Shown here in pieces: positions 52,532-59,763 of a stretch of 64,000 nt of DNA. Numbering within the stretch: the first letter of the stretch is position 1; the number at the start of each line of letters is the position of its first letter. Location of the stretch: contig NZ_CANNFF010000003.1 in NCBI RefSeq assembly GCF_947503855.1, positions 1 through 64,000 of the forward strand, read 5' to 3'. Source of the DNA: an uncultured Polaribacter sp. (GTDB lineage Bacteria > Bacteroidota > Bacteroidia > Flavobacteriales > Flavobacteriaceae). The notes under the pieces were generated by a model. It saw only the letters and a list, made by a program, of their open reading frames with translations, did no database searches and was not told where the DNA came from. The position numbers and the translations under genes were made by a program.

Positions 52532-53161
52532 TTGAATAAAAAGAAGAAAAAAAGGAAAAAGAACACTGCTTTTATTGGCAAAAGATTACATGTTTACTAT
52601 GGCAGAACAGGTTTTTATCTATTTGTTTGGGAAAGTTTAAAAAGAGCTTTTTTTCCCATAGTTTTGGTGGTTCTACTCTTATTTTTATTTAATAAGTATG
52701 TTTACGATGTTAATGAGGGTTTAGAAACTATTACAGAAACTTTTTCTAGAATTGGTATTTTAACTACTTTTTTTATTTCAGAAACACTTTTGGGTTTAGT
52801 ACCACCAGAAATGTTTATAGCCTGGACTAAAAAAACTCCAGAACCGATTTTAAATTTATCCATTTTAGCAACACTATCTTATTTTGGTGGTTTATTATCT
52901 TATTTTTTAGGTAAAATGACTTTAAAAATACCTGCTGTAAAAAAATATTTAGAAGTAAAAATGGCTGCCAATTTAAAAAACACTAAAAAATGGGGTGGCT
53001 TTTTAATTTTAGTAGGTGCATTATTACCTTTACCTTTCTCAATAGCGTGTTTAGCTGCAGGTATGATTAAATATCCTTTTAAAAATGTAGTTGTTTTTGG
53101 GGTATTTCGTTTTTTACGATTTGCAGTTTATGGGTGGGCAATTTTTAAAGTAGTTACTTAA
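52532..53161 (+). CDS. VTT/DedA-like membrane protein, TTG start
   Basis: A 209-residue polytopic protein of the VTT (SNARE-associated Golgi, DedA/YqaA-like) type with a Lys-rich start NKKKKKRKK, helices near 38-58, 75-100 and 115-135, and the conserved re-entrant motif GALLPLPFSIACLAAGMIKYP (about residues 171-191), ending in a last helix. These are scramblase- or flippase-like proteins with little known function. No ATG exists at a suitable place in the frame; TTG 52532 precedes the basic segment. Followed 17 bases later by the DUF1456 gene. Confidence 0.75.
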   Translation: MNKKKKKRKKNTAFIGKRLHVYYGRTGFYLFVWESLKRAFFPIVLVVLLLFLFNKYVYDVNEGLETITETFSRIGILTTFFISETLLGLVPPEMFIAWTKKTPEPILNLSILATLSYFGGLLSYFLGKMTLKIPAVKKYLEVKMAANLKNTKKWGGFLILVGALLPLPFSIACLAAGMIKYPFKNVVVFGVFRFLRFAVYGWAIFKVVT

Positions 53162-53166
53162 TAGTT

Positions 53167-53174
53167 TACATTTG
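53167..53174 (+). promoter_or_regulatory. TAnnTTTG box before the DUF1456 gene
   Basis: TACATTTG ends four bases before the ATG at 53179, predicting a leaderless transcript as for the DUF5522 gene. Confidence 0.45.
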
Positions 53175-53178
53175 TATT

Positions 53179-53424
53179 ATGGGATTAACAAACAACGATA
53201 TTTTTAAAAAATTACGTGTAGCGCATAAATTGCGAGATACAGATATTATAGAAATCTGCAAATTGGTAGATTTTAAAGTAAGTAAAGGTGAATTAGGGGC
53301 TTTTTTTAGAAACGAAGACCATCCAAAGTATATGGAATGTGGTGATCAAATTTTAAGAAACTTCTTAAATGGCTTAATTATACATTTACGTGGACCAATG
53401 CCAGAGAAAGACGGTAGTCGTTAG
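53179..53424 (+). CDS. DUF1456 (YehS-like) protein, single repeat
   Basis: An 81-residue helical protein: MGLTNNDIFKKLRVAHKLRDTDIIEICKLVDF, SKGELGAFFRNEDHPKYMECGDQILRNFLNGLIIHLRGP. YehS-type proteins usually contain two tandem copies of this unit; here only one is present, ending in a polar tail. Function unknown. It has its own promoter box four bases upstream and a long terminator downstream. Confidence 0.85.
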   Translation: MGLTNNDIFKKLRVAHKLRDTDIIEICKLVDFKVSKGELGAFFRNEDHPKYMECGDQILRNFLNGLIIHLRGPMPEKDGSR

Positions 53425-53450
53425 TTTTTAGTTTTTAGTTTTTAGTTTTT
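53421..53450. repeat. Heptamer tandem repeat (TTTTTAG)
   Basis: GTTTTTA repeats four times immediately after the DUF1456 stop, the first overlapping it. A slippage-prone tract in the 3' untranslated region. Confidence 0.8.
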
Positions 53451-53483
53451 TTTATAACAGAAAAACTGAAACTGACTAATAAT

Positions 53484-53520
53484 AAAAAAGAGTACAATTT
53501 TAAAAATTGTACTCTTTTTT
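53484..53520. terminator. Bidirectional terminator between DUF1456 and DUF3127 genes
   Basis: AAAAAAGAGTACAATTT and its reverse complement (53484-53500 with 53504-53520) form a 17-bp stem around TAA, with T-runs on both strands. Confidence 0.9.
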
Positions 53521-53561
53521 ATTGATTATTATTGTCTATCGTCTAAAGACTACTGACTATT

Positions 53562-53933
53562 TTAGAATGGTAAATCATCTGGTTCTTCGTCAGAAACTTT
53601 ACTTGCTGGCTCAAATTGGTCTACTGGAGGTAAATTTTGATTTTGAGATGCGGTTTGAGATAAGTTCTCAATTCTCCAACCTTGTACAGAATTAAAGTAT
53701 TTCGCTTCACCTTGTGGGTTTATCCACTCTCTACCTCTTAAATTAATAGAAACTTTTACATCTTGGCCAACATTATAGCTATTTAACAAATCTGTTTTGT
53801 CTTGTACAAACTCAATCATAATCATTTGCGGATATTGCTCGTCTGTAGTAACAACTAATTCTCTTTTTCTAAAACCATTAGAACCAAAAGTTTGTACCTC
53901 TCCAATTAATTTTATTTTCCCGATAACTTCCAT
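53562..53933 (-). CDS. DUF3127 OB-fold protein with SSB-like C-terminal tip
   Basis: A 123-residue protein of the DUF3127 family: N-terminal OB-fold (MEVIGKIKLIGEVQTFGSNGFRKRELVVTTDE, to about residue 85, with EFVQDKTDLLN), then a flexible Gln/Asn-rich tail (TASQNQNLPPVDQFEP). The last residues SDEEPDDLPF have the acidic-plus-hydrophobic tip (DDIPF-like) that SSB uses to bind partner proteins. So it may bind DNA and recruit repair or replication proteins; this is inference. Single-stranded DNA binding of the family is unproven. Confidence 0.82.
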   Translation of the reverse strand: MEVIGKIKLIGEVQTFGSNGFRKRELVVTTDEQYPQMIMIEFVQDKTDLLNSYNVGQDVKVSINLRGREWINPQGEAKYFNSVQGWRIENLSQTASQNQNLPPVDQFEPASKVSDEEPDDLPF

Positions 53934-53947
53934 AATATAAATCTTAA

Positions 53948-54808
53948 CTATTTAATTAAAAGCACTTTCCAAGCACTTTCTACATCATTTTTATTTAAAA
54001 ACTCTTGCGCAAATGTATGTTTTTTTAGGGTTTCTAACCCAATAAATTGCGGATGTTCTTTTGCAAAGTTATTAACAGTTTCTTTAGTTGGCAACTGTTC
54101 TACATTGCCTAACATACCTAAATTATTGCCTGTTAAAATAGGACTATTTCTAATTTCTTTGGGTATTTGATCTACACCAATCCCTAAAGTACGAATGGGT
54201 TTGGGTATTTCAAAAAAGCCATCTCTTGCTCTAGAATAGTAGCTACCTCCTGCTCTTGCAACCAAATCTATTTTATGTTGATCTATGCCTCCATTTTCAT
54301 CTAAAACGTCTTCAGAAATATGCACTTTTACAACTTCGCAAATAATTAAATTTCCTGCTCCTGCTTCATCACCTGTAAAAATAACATCATTTACTTTACA
54401 CTCTAATTGCACAGGAGATTCTGCAACTCTAAATGGTTTTATTTTGTCTGATTTTAGCATGGTAAATCCTGCTTTTTCAAACTCGTTTACACCTGCTGGA
54501 TACTCTGTAGAACTTAAAGACATTTGTTGTACAATAGCATAATTTACAATATTAATAACCACTTCTTTTGTTGCCAAAGCATTCTCTAAAGTATGTTTTG
54601 TAGTATTGTCTCTAACTCTTCTTGCTGGAGAAAATATTAAAATAGGCGGATTTGCTCCAAAAACATTAAAAAAACTAAATGGTGATAAATTGGGCTTGCC
54701 ATTAGTATCAATTGTGCTAGCAAATGCGATGGGTCTTGGTGCAATACTACCTAATAAATAACTATGTAATTTTCCTGTTGATATTTCTTTTGGATCTATA
54801 CTTAACAT
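53948..54808 (-). CDS. Flavin reductase-like (FMN-binding split barrel) protein
   Basis: A 286-residue protein of the flavin reductase family. The core has LLGSIAPRPIAFASTIDTNG (about residues 18-37), NLSPFSFFNVFGANPPILIFS with the FMN-phosphate-binding Ser/Phe, DNTTKHTLENALATKEVVIN and VQLECKVNDVIF. The C-terminus extends beyond the single domain (IKPFRVAES, LGIGVDQIPKEI) as in larger flavobacterial members. It probably binds FMN and reduces it with NAD(P)H or serves an unknown oxidoreductase. It runs 14 bases before the DUF3127 gene on the same strand, so both may share a transcript. Confidence 0.88.
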   Translation of the reverse strand: MLSIDPKEISTGKLHSYLLGSIAPRPIAFASTIDTNGKPNLSPFSFFNVFGANPPILIFSPARRVRDNTTKHTLENALATKEVVINIVNYAIVQQMSLSSTEYPAGVNEFEKAGFTMLKSDKIKPFRVAESPVQLECKVNDVIFTGDEAGAGNLIICEVVKVHISEDVLDENGGIDQHKIDLVARAGGSYYSRARDGFFEIPKPIRTLGIGVDQIPKEIRNSPILTGNNLGMLGNVEQLPTKETVNNFAKEHPQFIGLETLKKHTFAQEFLNKNDVESAWKVLLIK

Positions 54809-54952
54809 AAAAATTGTAATTTTTTAAAATGTCTATTAAGGCCCAATTGAGAACTAAATCTTTTAACCGTACCAAAAAAACATTTGTTTAGTAAAAAAAT
54901 GTCTTGTAAAGATACTATCAAATTAACAAATGAGTTATATCCTTGAAACCTT

Positions 54953-54960
54953 TATATTTG
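54953..54960 (+). promoter_or_regulatory. TAnnTTTG box setting the histidine kinase start
   Basis: TATATTTG ends six bases before ATG 54966. This makes the shorter start right and the ATG at 54930, upstream of the promoter, unlikely. Confidence 0.6.
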
Positions 54961-54965
54961 TTTTT

Positions 54966-56117
54966 ATGAATTTTACAACCAATACCTTTTTCTTTAAAAG
55001 AGTTGCTGTTTTAACTTCTTTGGTGATCGTTTCTCTCGTTTTATGGAATACGTTTATCTTTTTCCAAAAATTTAAGAAAGAAGAAAGAATTAAAATAGAA
55101 ATTTTAGCAGCTGCACAAAAAGAATTGGCAACAAATTCCGATTTAAATGCAAGTGTAGATTTACCTTTAAAAGTAATTGAAAGTAGCAATAACATTCCTA
55201 TGATTTTGGTAAATGCTAAAGGTGAAATTTTAGAGATACAAAACTTAGATCCTGTAAAGTCTTTAGATAAAAACTATGTAGCGAAACAGTTGCAAATTAT
55301 GAAGTCTCAAAACAAACCCATAGAAGTAAGTTATAAGGGAAAAAACAAACAATTTGTATATTATAAAGATTCTGAACTACTAGACAAACTAACCTATTAC
55401 CCAATTGCCTTAATTTTAATTTTAATACTATTTTTAAGTGTAATTTATTTATTTTATAATTCTAATAAAATTGCAGAAACCAATAAATTATGGACAGGAA
55501 TGGCAAAGGAAACGGCCCATCAAATTGGCACACCTTTGTCATCTTTATTAGGCTGGATTGCCATTTTAAAAATGGAAAAAGTAGATAATAAGTATGTCGA
55601 AGAAATAGAAAAAGATGTTAGTAGATTAAACACTATTGCCAATCGTTTTTCTAAAATTGGTTCTACACCCGAATTGAAAAAAGAAAATATTATTACCATT
55701 ACAAAAACAGCTTTCGATTATTTAGCATCTAGAAGTTCTAAGCAAATTTCCTCTACATTTTGGGCTTCAGAAGATGTTATTTACACAAACTTAAACACAG
55801 AGTTATTTGGTTGGGTGATAGAAAATTTACTAAAAAACGCTATAGATGCTATGTCTGGCAAAGGTAGTTTACAAGTAAAAGTAGAAAATACACAGAAAAA
55901 AGTAAAAATTACAGTTTCAGATACTGGAAAAGGCATGCCTAAAAAAATGTACAAACAAATTTTTAAACCAGGTTTTACTACAAAAAAACGTGGTTGGGGC
56001 TTAGGCTTATCTTTGTCTAAACGTATTGTAGAAGATTACCACAAAGGAAAAATATTTGTCCTAAAATCTGAAGTTGGTAAAGGAACTACTTTTGAGATTT
56101 TGTTGGAAAAGTTTTAA
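54966..56117 (+). CDS. Membrane sensor histidine kinase (orphan)
   Basis: A 383-residue sensor kinase with two membrane segments (about 12-32 and 140-160) enclosing a periplasmic sensor of about 105 residues, then a cytoplasmic transmitter. The H-box TAHQIGTPLSSLLGW (His185) is followed by NIANRF-type X region. The ATP domain has the N-box LLKNAIDAMSG, G1 DTGKGM, F-box IFKPGFTTK and G2 GWGLGLSLSKRIV. No response regulator gene is adjacent, so it is an orphan. It has its own TATATTTG box. Signal and partner unknown. Confidence 0.9.
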   Translation: MNFTTNTFFFKRVAVLTSLVIVSLVLWNTFIFFQKFKKEERIKIEILAAAQKELATNSDLNASVDLPLKVIESSNNIPMILVNAKGEILEIQNLDPVKSLDKNYVAKQLQIMKSQNKPIEVSYKGKNKQFVYYKDSELLDKLTYYPIALILILILFLSVIYLFYNSNKIAETNKLWTGMAKETAHQIGTPLSSLLGWIAILKMEKVDNKYVEEIEKDVSRLNTIANRFSKIGSTPELKKENIITITKTAFDYLASRSSKQISSTFWASEDVIYTNLNTELFGWVIENLLKNAIDAMSGKGSLQVKVENTQKKVKITVSDTGKGMPKKMYKQIFKPGFTTKKRGWGLGLSLSKRIVEDYHKGKIFVLKSEVGKGTTFEILLEKF

Positions 56118-56199
56118 AAATTACAAAATATAGAAAGAGTAATTGTAGTTCATAAAAACCAAAAGTTTCTAATAGTATTTGAATTATCAATGTTTCAAC

Positions 56200-56589
56200 T
56201 TACTCAAAATTTGCAGCAATATCATTGGCCAAATCAACAAATTCATTATTTGTTAAAGATACTTTTTTAGTAAATTGCGCATCTTCCATACTATTTAAAG
56301 GAATTAAATGCACATGCACATGTGGTACTTCTAAACCAATTACAGACATGCCAATTCTTTTACAATCAATTGTTTTTTCTAAGGCTTTTGCTACGCTGTA
56401 AGAAAAGTCCATTAAGCTAGCATATTCGTTTTTAGACAAATCGAAAATTTTATTTTCTTCTTTTTTAGGCACCACTAAAGTGTGGCCTTTTGCATTGGGA
56501 TTGATGTCTAAAAAAGCAAAAAAATCGTTATTTTCTGCTACTTTATAGCTTGGCAATTCTCCGCTAATAATCTTTGTAAAAATACTCAT
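56200..56589 (-). CDS. HIT family protein
   Basis: A 129-residue HIT nucleotide-binding protein. SIFTKIISGELPSYKV opens it, NPNAKGHTLVVPKKEENKIF gives the strand region, and the catalytic triad HVHVHLIP (about residues 94-101) carries the nucleophile histidine. Such proteins hydrolyse AMP-linked or diadenosine-type nucleotides. It is last in the greA unit on the minus strand, with 180 bases between. The Flavo-1-like element lies in that gap. Confidence 0.92.
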   Translation of the reverse strand: MSIFTKIISGELPSYKVAENNDFFAFLDINPNAKGHTLVVPKKEENKIFDLSKNEYASLMDFSYSVAKALEKTIDCKRIGMSVIGLEVPHVHVHLIPLNSMEDAQFTKKVSLTNNEFVDLANDIAANFE

Positions 56590-56680
56590 AGTTGGTTTTT
56601 TAGTAAATATAAGAAAGAATTCGAATTTATAATTTTAAAATGCTCTTCGTATAAATAAGGACTATAGTTTACAAACTAGT

Positions 56681-56764
56681 TTAGCCCTGATTGAAATGGC
56701 ATCCTTTTTATGCTGAACTCGTTTCAGTATAAAAAGATATAATGGAAAGCAGGAAATAGCTTCT
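56681..56764 (+). ncRNA. Flavo-1-like structured RNA element
   Basis: TTAGCCCTGATTGAAATGGC is followed by CTTTTTATGCTGAA / TTTCAGTATAAAAAG (56704-56736, a 14-pair hairpin), GATATAATGGAAAGCAGG and AATAGCT. CCTG/CAGG and AGC/GCT close the whole. The conserved ends flanking a variable stem match, from memory, an intergenic element common in Flavobacteriia (Flavo-1 RNA). It lies between hit and greA, opposite to their strand. The strand of transcription is uncertain. Confidence 0.55.
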
Positions 56765-56772
56765 TAAAAAAA

Positions 56773-57246
56773 TTACCTAGAAATCTCTACAATTTCAAAT
56801 TTCATAATGCCACTAGGCACTTTAATTTCTGCAATTTCGCCTACTTTTTTACCTAGTAAACCTTTTCCAATTGGCGAGTTTACAGACAATTTTCCGTTTC
56901 TTACATCGGTTTCAGAATCTGCTACCAATCTATATTTAAGCTCCATACCGTTTGCAGTATTTTTTATGACTACATTAGAGTGGATTAATATTTTAGAGGT
57001 GTCTAGTTGACTTTCATCTAAAATACGTGCATTTGCTATTACATTTTTTAGTTTTGCAATTTTTGTTTCTAAATGAGACTGCTCTTCTTTTGCAGCATGA
57101 TACTCTGCATTTTCACTTAAATCTCCTTTATCTCTTGCATCTGCAATTTCTTGTGTAACTCTAGGTCTTTCTACTTGCTCTAATTGCACTAACTCATCTT
57201 TCAGTTTTTTTAAACCTTCTGGAGAATAATATGATATATCACTCAT
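56773..57246 (-). CDS. greA: Transcription elongation factor GreA
   Basis: Rescues backtracked RNA polymerase by stimulating transcript cleavage. The 157 residues form the N-terminal coiled coil (LKKLKDELVQLEQVERPRV... LSENAEYHAAKEEQSHLETKIAKL, with the acidic tip DARDKGDLSENAEY at about 37-50) and a C-terminal FKBP-like domain (SPIGKGLLGKKVGEIAEIKVPSG). The acidic tip residues are intact. It has a long leader: a promoter box at 57374-57381 and a hairpin at 57342-57370 lie upstream. Confidence 0.95.
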   Translation of the reverse strand: MSDISYYSPEGLKKLKDELVQLEQVERPRVTQEIADARDKGDLSENAEYHAAKEEQSHLETKIAKLKNVIANARILDESQLDTSKILIHSNVVIKNTANGMELKYRLVADSETDVRNGKLSVNSPIGKGLLGKKVGEIAEIKVPSGIMKFEIVEISR

Positions 57247-57341
57247 AATTTTTTGATTTTAATTCTTTTTTACCTTAAATAAATTATAAGGTAATTTTTA
57301 TATTTTTCTAAACCACTACTTACTAGGGATTTAAATTTAAA

Positions 57342-57370
57342 AATCTCATTGCCTTCACAGGAATGAGATT
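57342..57370 (-). promoter_or_regulatory. Attenuator-like hairpin in the greA leader
   Basis: On the minus strand AATCTCATT pairs with AATGAGATT around CCTGTGAAGGC and a run of T follows (57341-57337). It lies between the promoter box (57374-57381) and the greA start. This is the arrangement of a leader terminator. Confidence 0.5.
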
Positions 57371-57373
57371 ATA

Positions 57374-57381
57374 ACAAATGT
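57374..57381 (-). promoter_or_regulatory. TAnnTTTG box upstream of greA
   Basis: TACATTTG on the minus strand, 128 bases before the greA ATG. It would give a long leader that includes the hairpin at 57342-57370. Confidence 0.4.
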
Positions 57382-57429
57382 ACAAAATATTTGTAACTTG
57401 CCATCGTTTTAAATGAAAGGAAACCAATT

Positions 57430-57846
57430 ATGATTAAAAAAACACTTATTTGCTTATTGTTTTTATCGCTTTTTTCTTGCGAAGATAATACTACCATAAA
57501 CGATTGTTTTAGAGGTGTTTTTGTATCTGAAGTTATAGAATTTAGGCTTCCTGTTTATCAAGACCTAATTGTAAATGGTGGTAGCACTACCAATACCATA
57601 AATGGAAGATTAATTCATATCATTAGAAACTCATCTTCTAATTATATTGCTTTTGATTTAGAATGTCCTCTTAGAACTTGTAATTCTCCTTTAGATATTT
57701 CTAATTTACCAACAATAACTTGTCCTTGTCATGACAAAAAATACAATTATCTAGAAGGTGGCAGAGTTATAGGAGAAGAAGGTTGTAGTATGTTAATGTA
57801 CAATGTTACACCTGTTGGTAACAACGCTATACAAATAACAAATTAA
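57430..57846 (+). CDS. Rieske-like lipoprotein, one ligand His replaced by Leu
   Basis: A 138-residue lipoprotein (lipobox FSC, Cys17) with the Rieske iron-sulfur pattern. The two loops are C79-P-L81-R-T-C84 and C98-P-C100-H101 (ECPLRTC and TCPCHDKK). In classical Rieske proteins these read CxHxxC and CxCH-type, giving two Cys and two His ligands and a disulfide. Here the first ligand His is Leu81 (codon CTT; CAT would be His), while the others and both disulfide cysteines are kept. Whether a cluster forms is open. It stands alone upstream of purK. Confidence 0.75.
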   Translation: MIKKTLICLLFLSLFSCEDNTTINDCFRGVFVSEVIEFRLPVYQDLIVNGGSTTNTINGRLIHIIRNSSSNYIAFDLECPLRTCNSPLDISNLPTITCPCHDKKYNYLEGGRVIGEEGCSMLMYNVTPVGNNAIQITN

Positions 57847-57874
57847 TTTTATAGAATAGTTAGTTAGAGTTATG

Positions 57875-57882
57875 TATTTTTG
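57875..57882 (+). promoter_or_regulatory. TAnnTTTG box of purK
   Basis: TATTTTTG ends at 57882 and overlaps an in-frame GTG at 57882. Transcripts starting about seven bases later would exclude that codon and favour GTG 57906. Confidence 0.6.
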
Positions 57883-57905
57883 TGGAAACACAACACATAT
57901 TTATC

Positions 57906-59066
57906 GTGAAAAACTATTTTTCTTCAGATTTTAAATTAGGCATTCTTGGTGGTGGTCAATTAGGTAGAATGCTGCTTGCAGAAACGCAAAAACTAGATAT
58001 TTACACAACCATTTTAGATAGCAGTACAAATGCACCTTGTGCAGAAATTTGTAACAAATTTGTGGTTGGTAATTTATTAGATTTTGATGCTGTTTACAAT
58101 TTTGGTAAAACTGTAGATGTTTTAACCATAGAAATAGAAAATGTAAATTTAGATGCTTTAGATAAGTTAGAAGAAGAAGGGTTAATCATTTATCCTAAAC
58201 CAAAAGATTTACGAGTTATACAAAGCAAAGCAAGGCAGAAAAATTTTTATGTAGACAACCAAATACCTACAGCAGATTTTTCTCACTACGCTTATTTAGA
58301 AGAGTTAAAACATTCTTACGAAAACAATATCATCGATTTTCCTTTTGTATGGAAAGCTGCACGTTTTGGTTATGATGGAAATGGAGTTAAAATTGTTAGA
58401 AATGTTGAGGATTTAGAAAGCCTACCCAATGTTGAGTGCATTACAGAAAAGTTAATTCCGTTTAAAAATGAATTGGCTGTAATTGTAGCTAGAAATGCTG
58501 ATGGAGAAACAAACACCTATCCTGTTGTAGAAATGGAGTTTCATCCAGAAGCAAACCAAGTAGAATATGTAATTTGCCCTGCAAGAATAGACTTTAAAGT
58601 GGCAGAAAAAGCAAGAGAAATTGCTTTAAAAGTAGTTAGCAAGTTAGATTTTGTTGGTTTATTAGCTGTAGAAATGTTTCAAACTAAAAAAGATGATATT
58701 TTAGTAAACGAAGTTGCACCAAGACCACATAACTCTGGTCACTATTCTATTGAAGCTAGCTATACCAATCAATTTGAACAACATTTACGTAGTATTTTAA
58801 ACCTACCTTTAGGAAATACAGAAAGCAAAGTAGCAGGAATTATGGTGAATTTGGTGGGTGAAGAAGGTTTTTCTGGTGAGGTTGTTTACGAAAAAATTGA
58901 AGATATTTTAAAAATTGAAGGTGTTACACCCCATATTTACGGAAAAAAAGAAACGCGTCCGTTTAGAAAAATGGGGCATGTAACCATTGTAAATAAAGAT
59001 ATTGACAAAGCCAGAGAAATTGCTCAAAAGGTAAAAGAAACGATTAAAGTAATTAGTAAACAATAA
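57906..59066 (+). CDS. purK: N5-carboxyaminoimidazole ribonucleotide synthase
   Basis: ATP-grasp enzyme that makes N5-CAIR from AIR, ATP and bicarbonate in purine synthesis. The 386 residues start with the glycine-rich FKLGILGGGQLGRMLL, and ATP-grasp features follow: DFPFVWKAARFGYDGNGVKIV (about residue 140), ITEKLIPFKNELAVIVARN, FVGLLAVEMFQTKKDDILVNEVAPRPHNSGHYSIEA (about 255-290). GTG 57906 is taken as start because the promoter box covers the earlier GTG. purE follows after 55 bases, forming the usual purKE pair. Confidence 0.94.
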   Translation: MKNYFSSDFKLGILGGGQLGRMLLAETQKLDIYTTILDSSTNAPCAEICNKFVVGNLLDFDAVYNFGKTVDVLTIEIENVNLDALDKLEEEGLIIYPKPKDLRVIQSKARQKNFYVDNQIPTADFSHYAYLEELKHSYENNIIDFPFVWKAARFGYDGNGVKIVRNVEDLESLPNVECITEKLIPFKNELAVIVARNADGETNTYPVVEMEFHPEANQVEYVICPARIDFKVAEKAREIALKVVSKLDFVGLLAVEMFQTKKDDILVNEVAPRPHNSGHYSIEASYTNQFEQHLRSILNLPLGNTESKVAGIMVNLVGEEGFSGEVVYEKIEDILKIEGVTPHIYGKKETRPFRKMGHVTIVNKDIDKAREIAQKVKETIKVISKQ

Positions 59067-59121
59067 ACAATTGTTAGATAACAATTATCAATAAAATTGA
59101 TAACTACAAAATGAACGAAAA

Positions 59122-59601
59122 ATGGTAGGAATAATAATGGGAAGCGATTCTGATCTTCCAATAATGCAAGAGGCAATAGACATTTTAGAGAGTTTTGACA
59201 TTCAGATAGAAGTAGATATTGTATCTGCACACAGAACTCCAGAAAAACTAGTAGACTATTCTAAAAATGCCCATAAAAGAGGTATTACAGTAATTATTGC
59301 TGGTGCAGGTGGTGCTGCACATTTACCAGGAATGGTGGCAAGTATGAGTCCTTTGCCTATTATTGGTGTACCTGTAAAAAGCAGAAATTCTATAGATGGT
59401 TGGGATTCTGTATTGTCTATTTTGCAAATGCCTGGTGGTGTACCCGTAGCAACTGTTGCTTTAGATGGCGCTAAAAATGCAGGTATTTTAGCAGCACAAA
59501 TTATTGGAGCTTCAGACAAATGTGTGTTAGATAAAATTATTGCTTACAAAGAAGGCTTAAAATTAAAGGTAGAAAAAGCTTCTGAAAGAGTTAGAAAATA
59601 G
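59122..59601 (+). CDS. purE: N5-carboxyaminoimidazole ribonucleotide mutase
   Basis: Converts N5-CAIR to CAIR, the step after PurK. The 159-residue class I PurE has GIIMGSDSDLPIMQEAIDIL (residues 3-22) with the phosphate-binding SDSD, the SAHRTPEKL motif (about 40-48) carrying the active-site His/Arg, IAGAGGAAHLPGMVA and VPVKSRNSIDGWDSVLSILQMPGG. It lacks the insert of class II forms. A 13-bp hairpin follows 40 bases after the stop. Confidence 0.96.
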   Translation: MVGIIMGSDSDLPIMQEAIDILESFDIQIEVDIVSAHRTPEKLVDYSKNAHKRGITVIIAGAGGAAHLPGMVASMSPLPIIGVPVKSRNSIDGWDSVLSILQMPGGVPVATVALDGAKNAGILAAQIIGASDKCVLDKIIAYKEGLKLKVEKASERVRK

Positions 59602-59642
59602 CTTTCAAAAACAATAAATTCAACTACTTATTTCTTATTTTT

Positions 59643-59684
59643 ATGCCACAAATCATCAAATGCATATTTGTTGATTTGTGGCAT
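59643..59684. other. 13-bp inverted repeat after purE
   Basis: ATGCCACAAATCA (59643-59655) is the exact reverse complement of TGATTTGTGGCAT (59672-59684). Only a weak T-run follows, so it may be a terminator, an RNA stem in the next leader, or a protein-binding site. Confidence 0.6.
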
Positions 59685-59763
59685 CATATTTTTCATTAAA
59701 CATCAAAGATTTACGATTCAAAAAATAAATTTTGATGATTAAATTTTAAACTTAGAACAACAC

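Noticed and set aside
53421-53560. Possible CRISPR-like array after the DUF1456 gene
   Set aside because: The repeat is a seven-base tandem without spacers, followed by a plain terminator.
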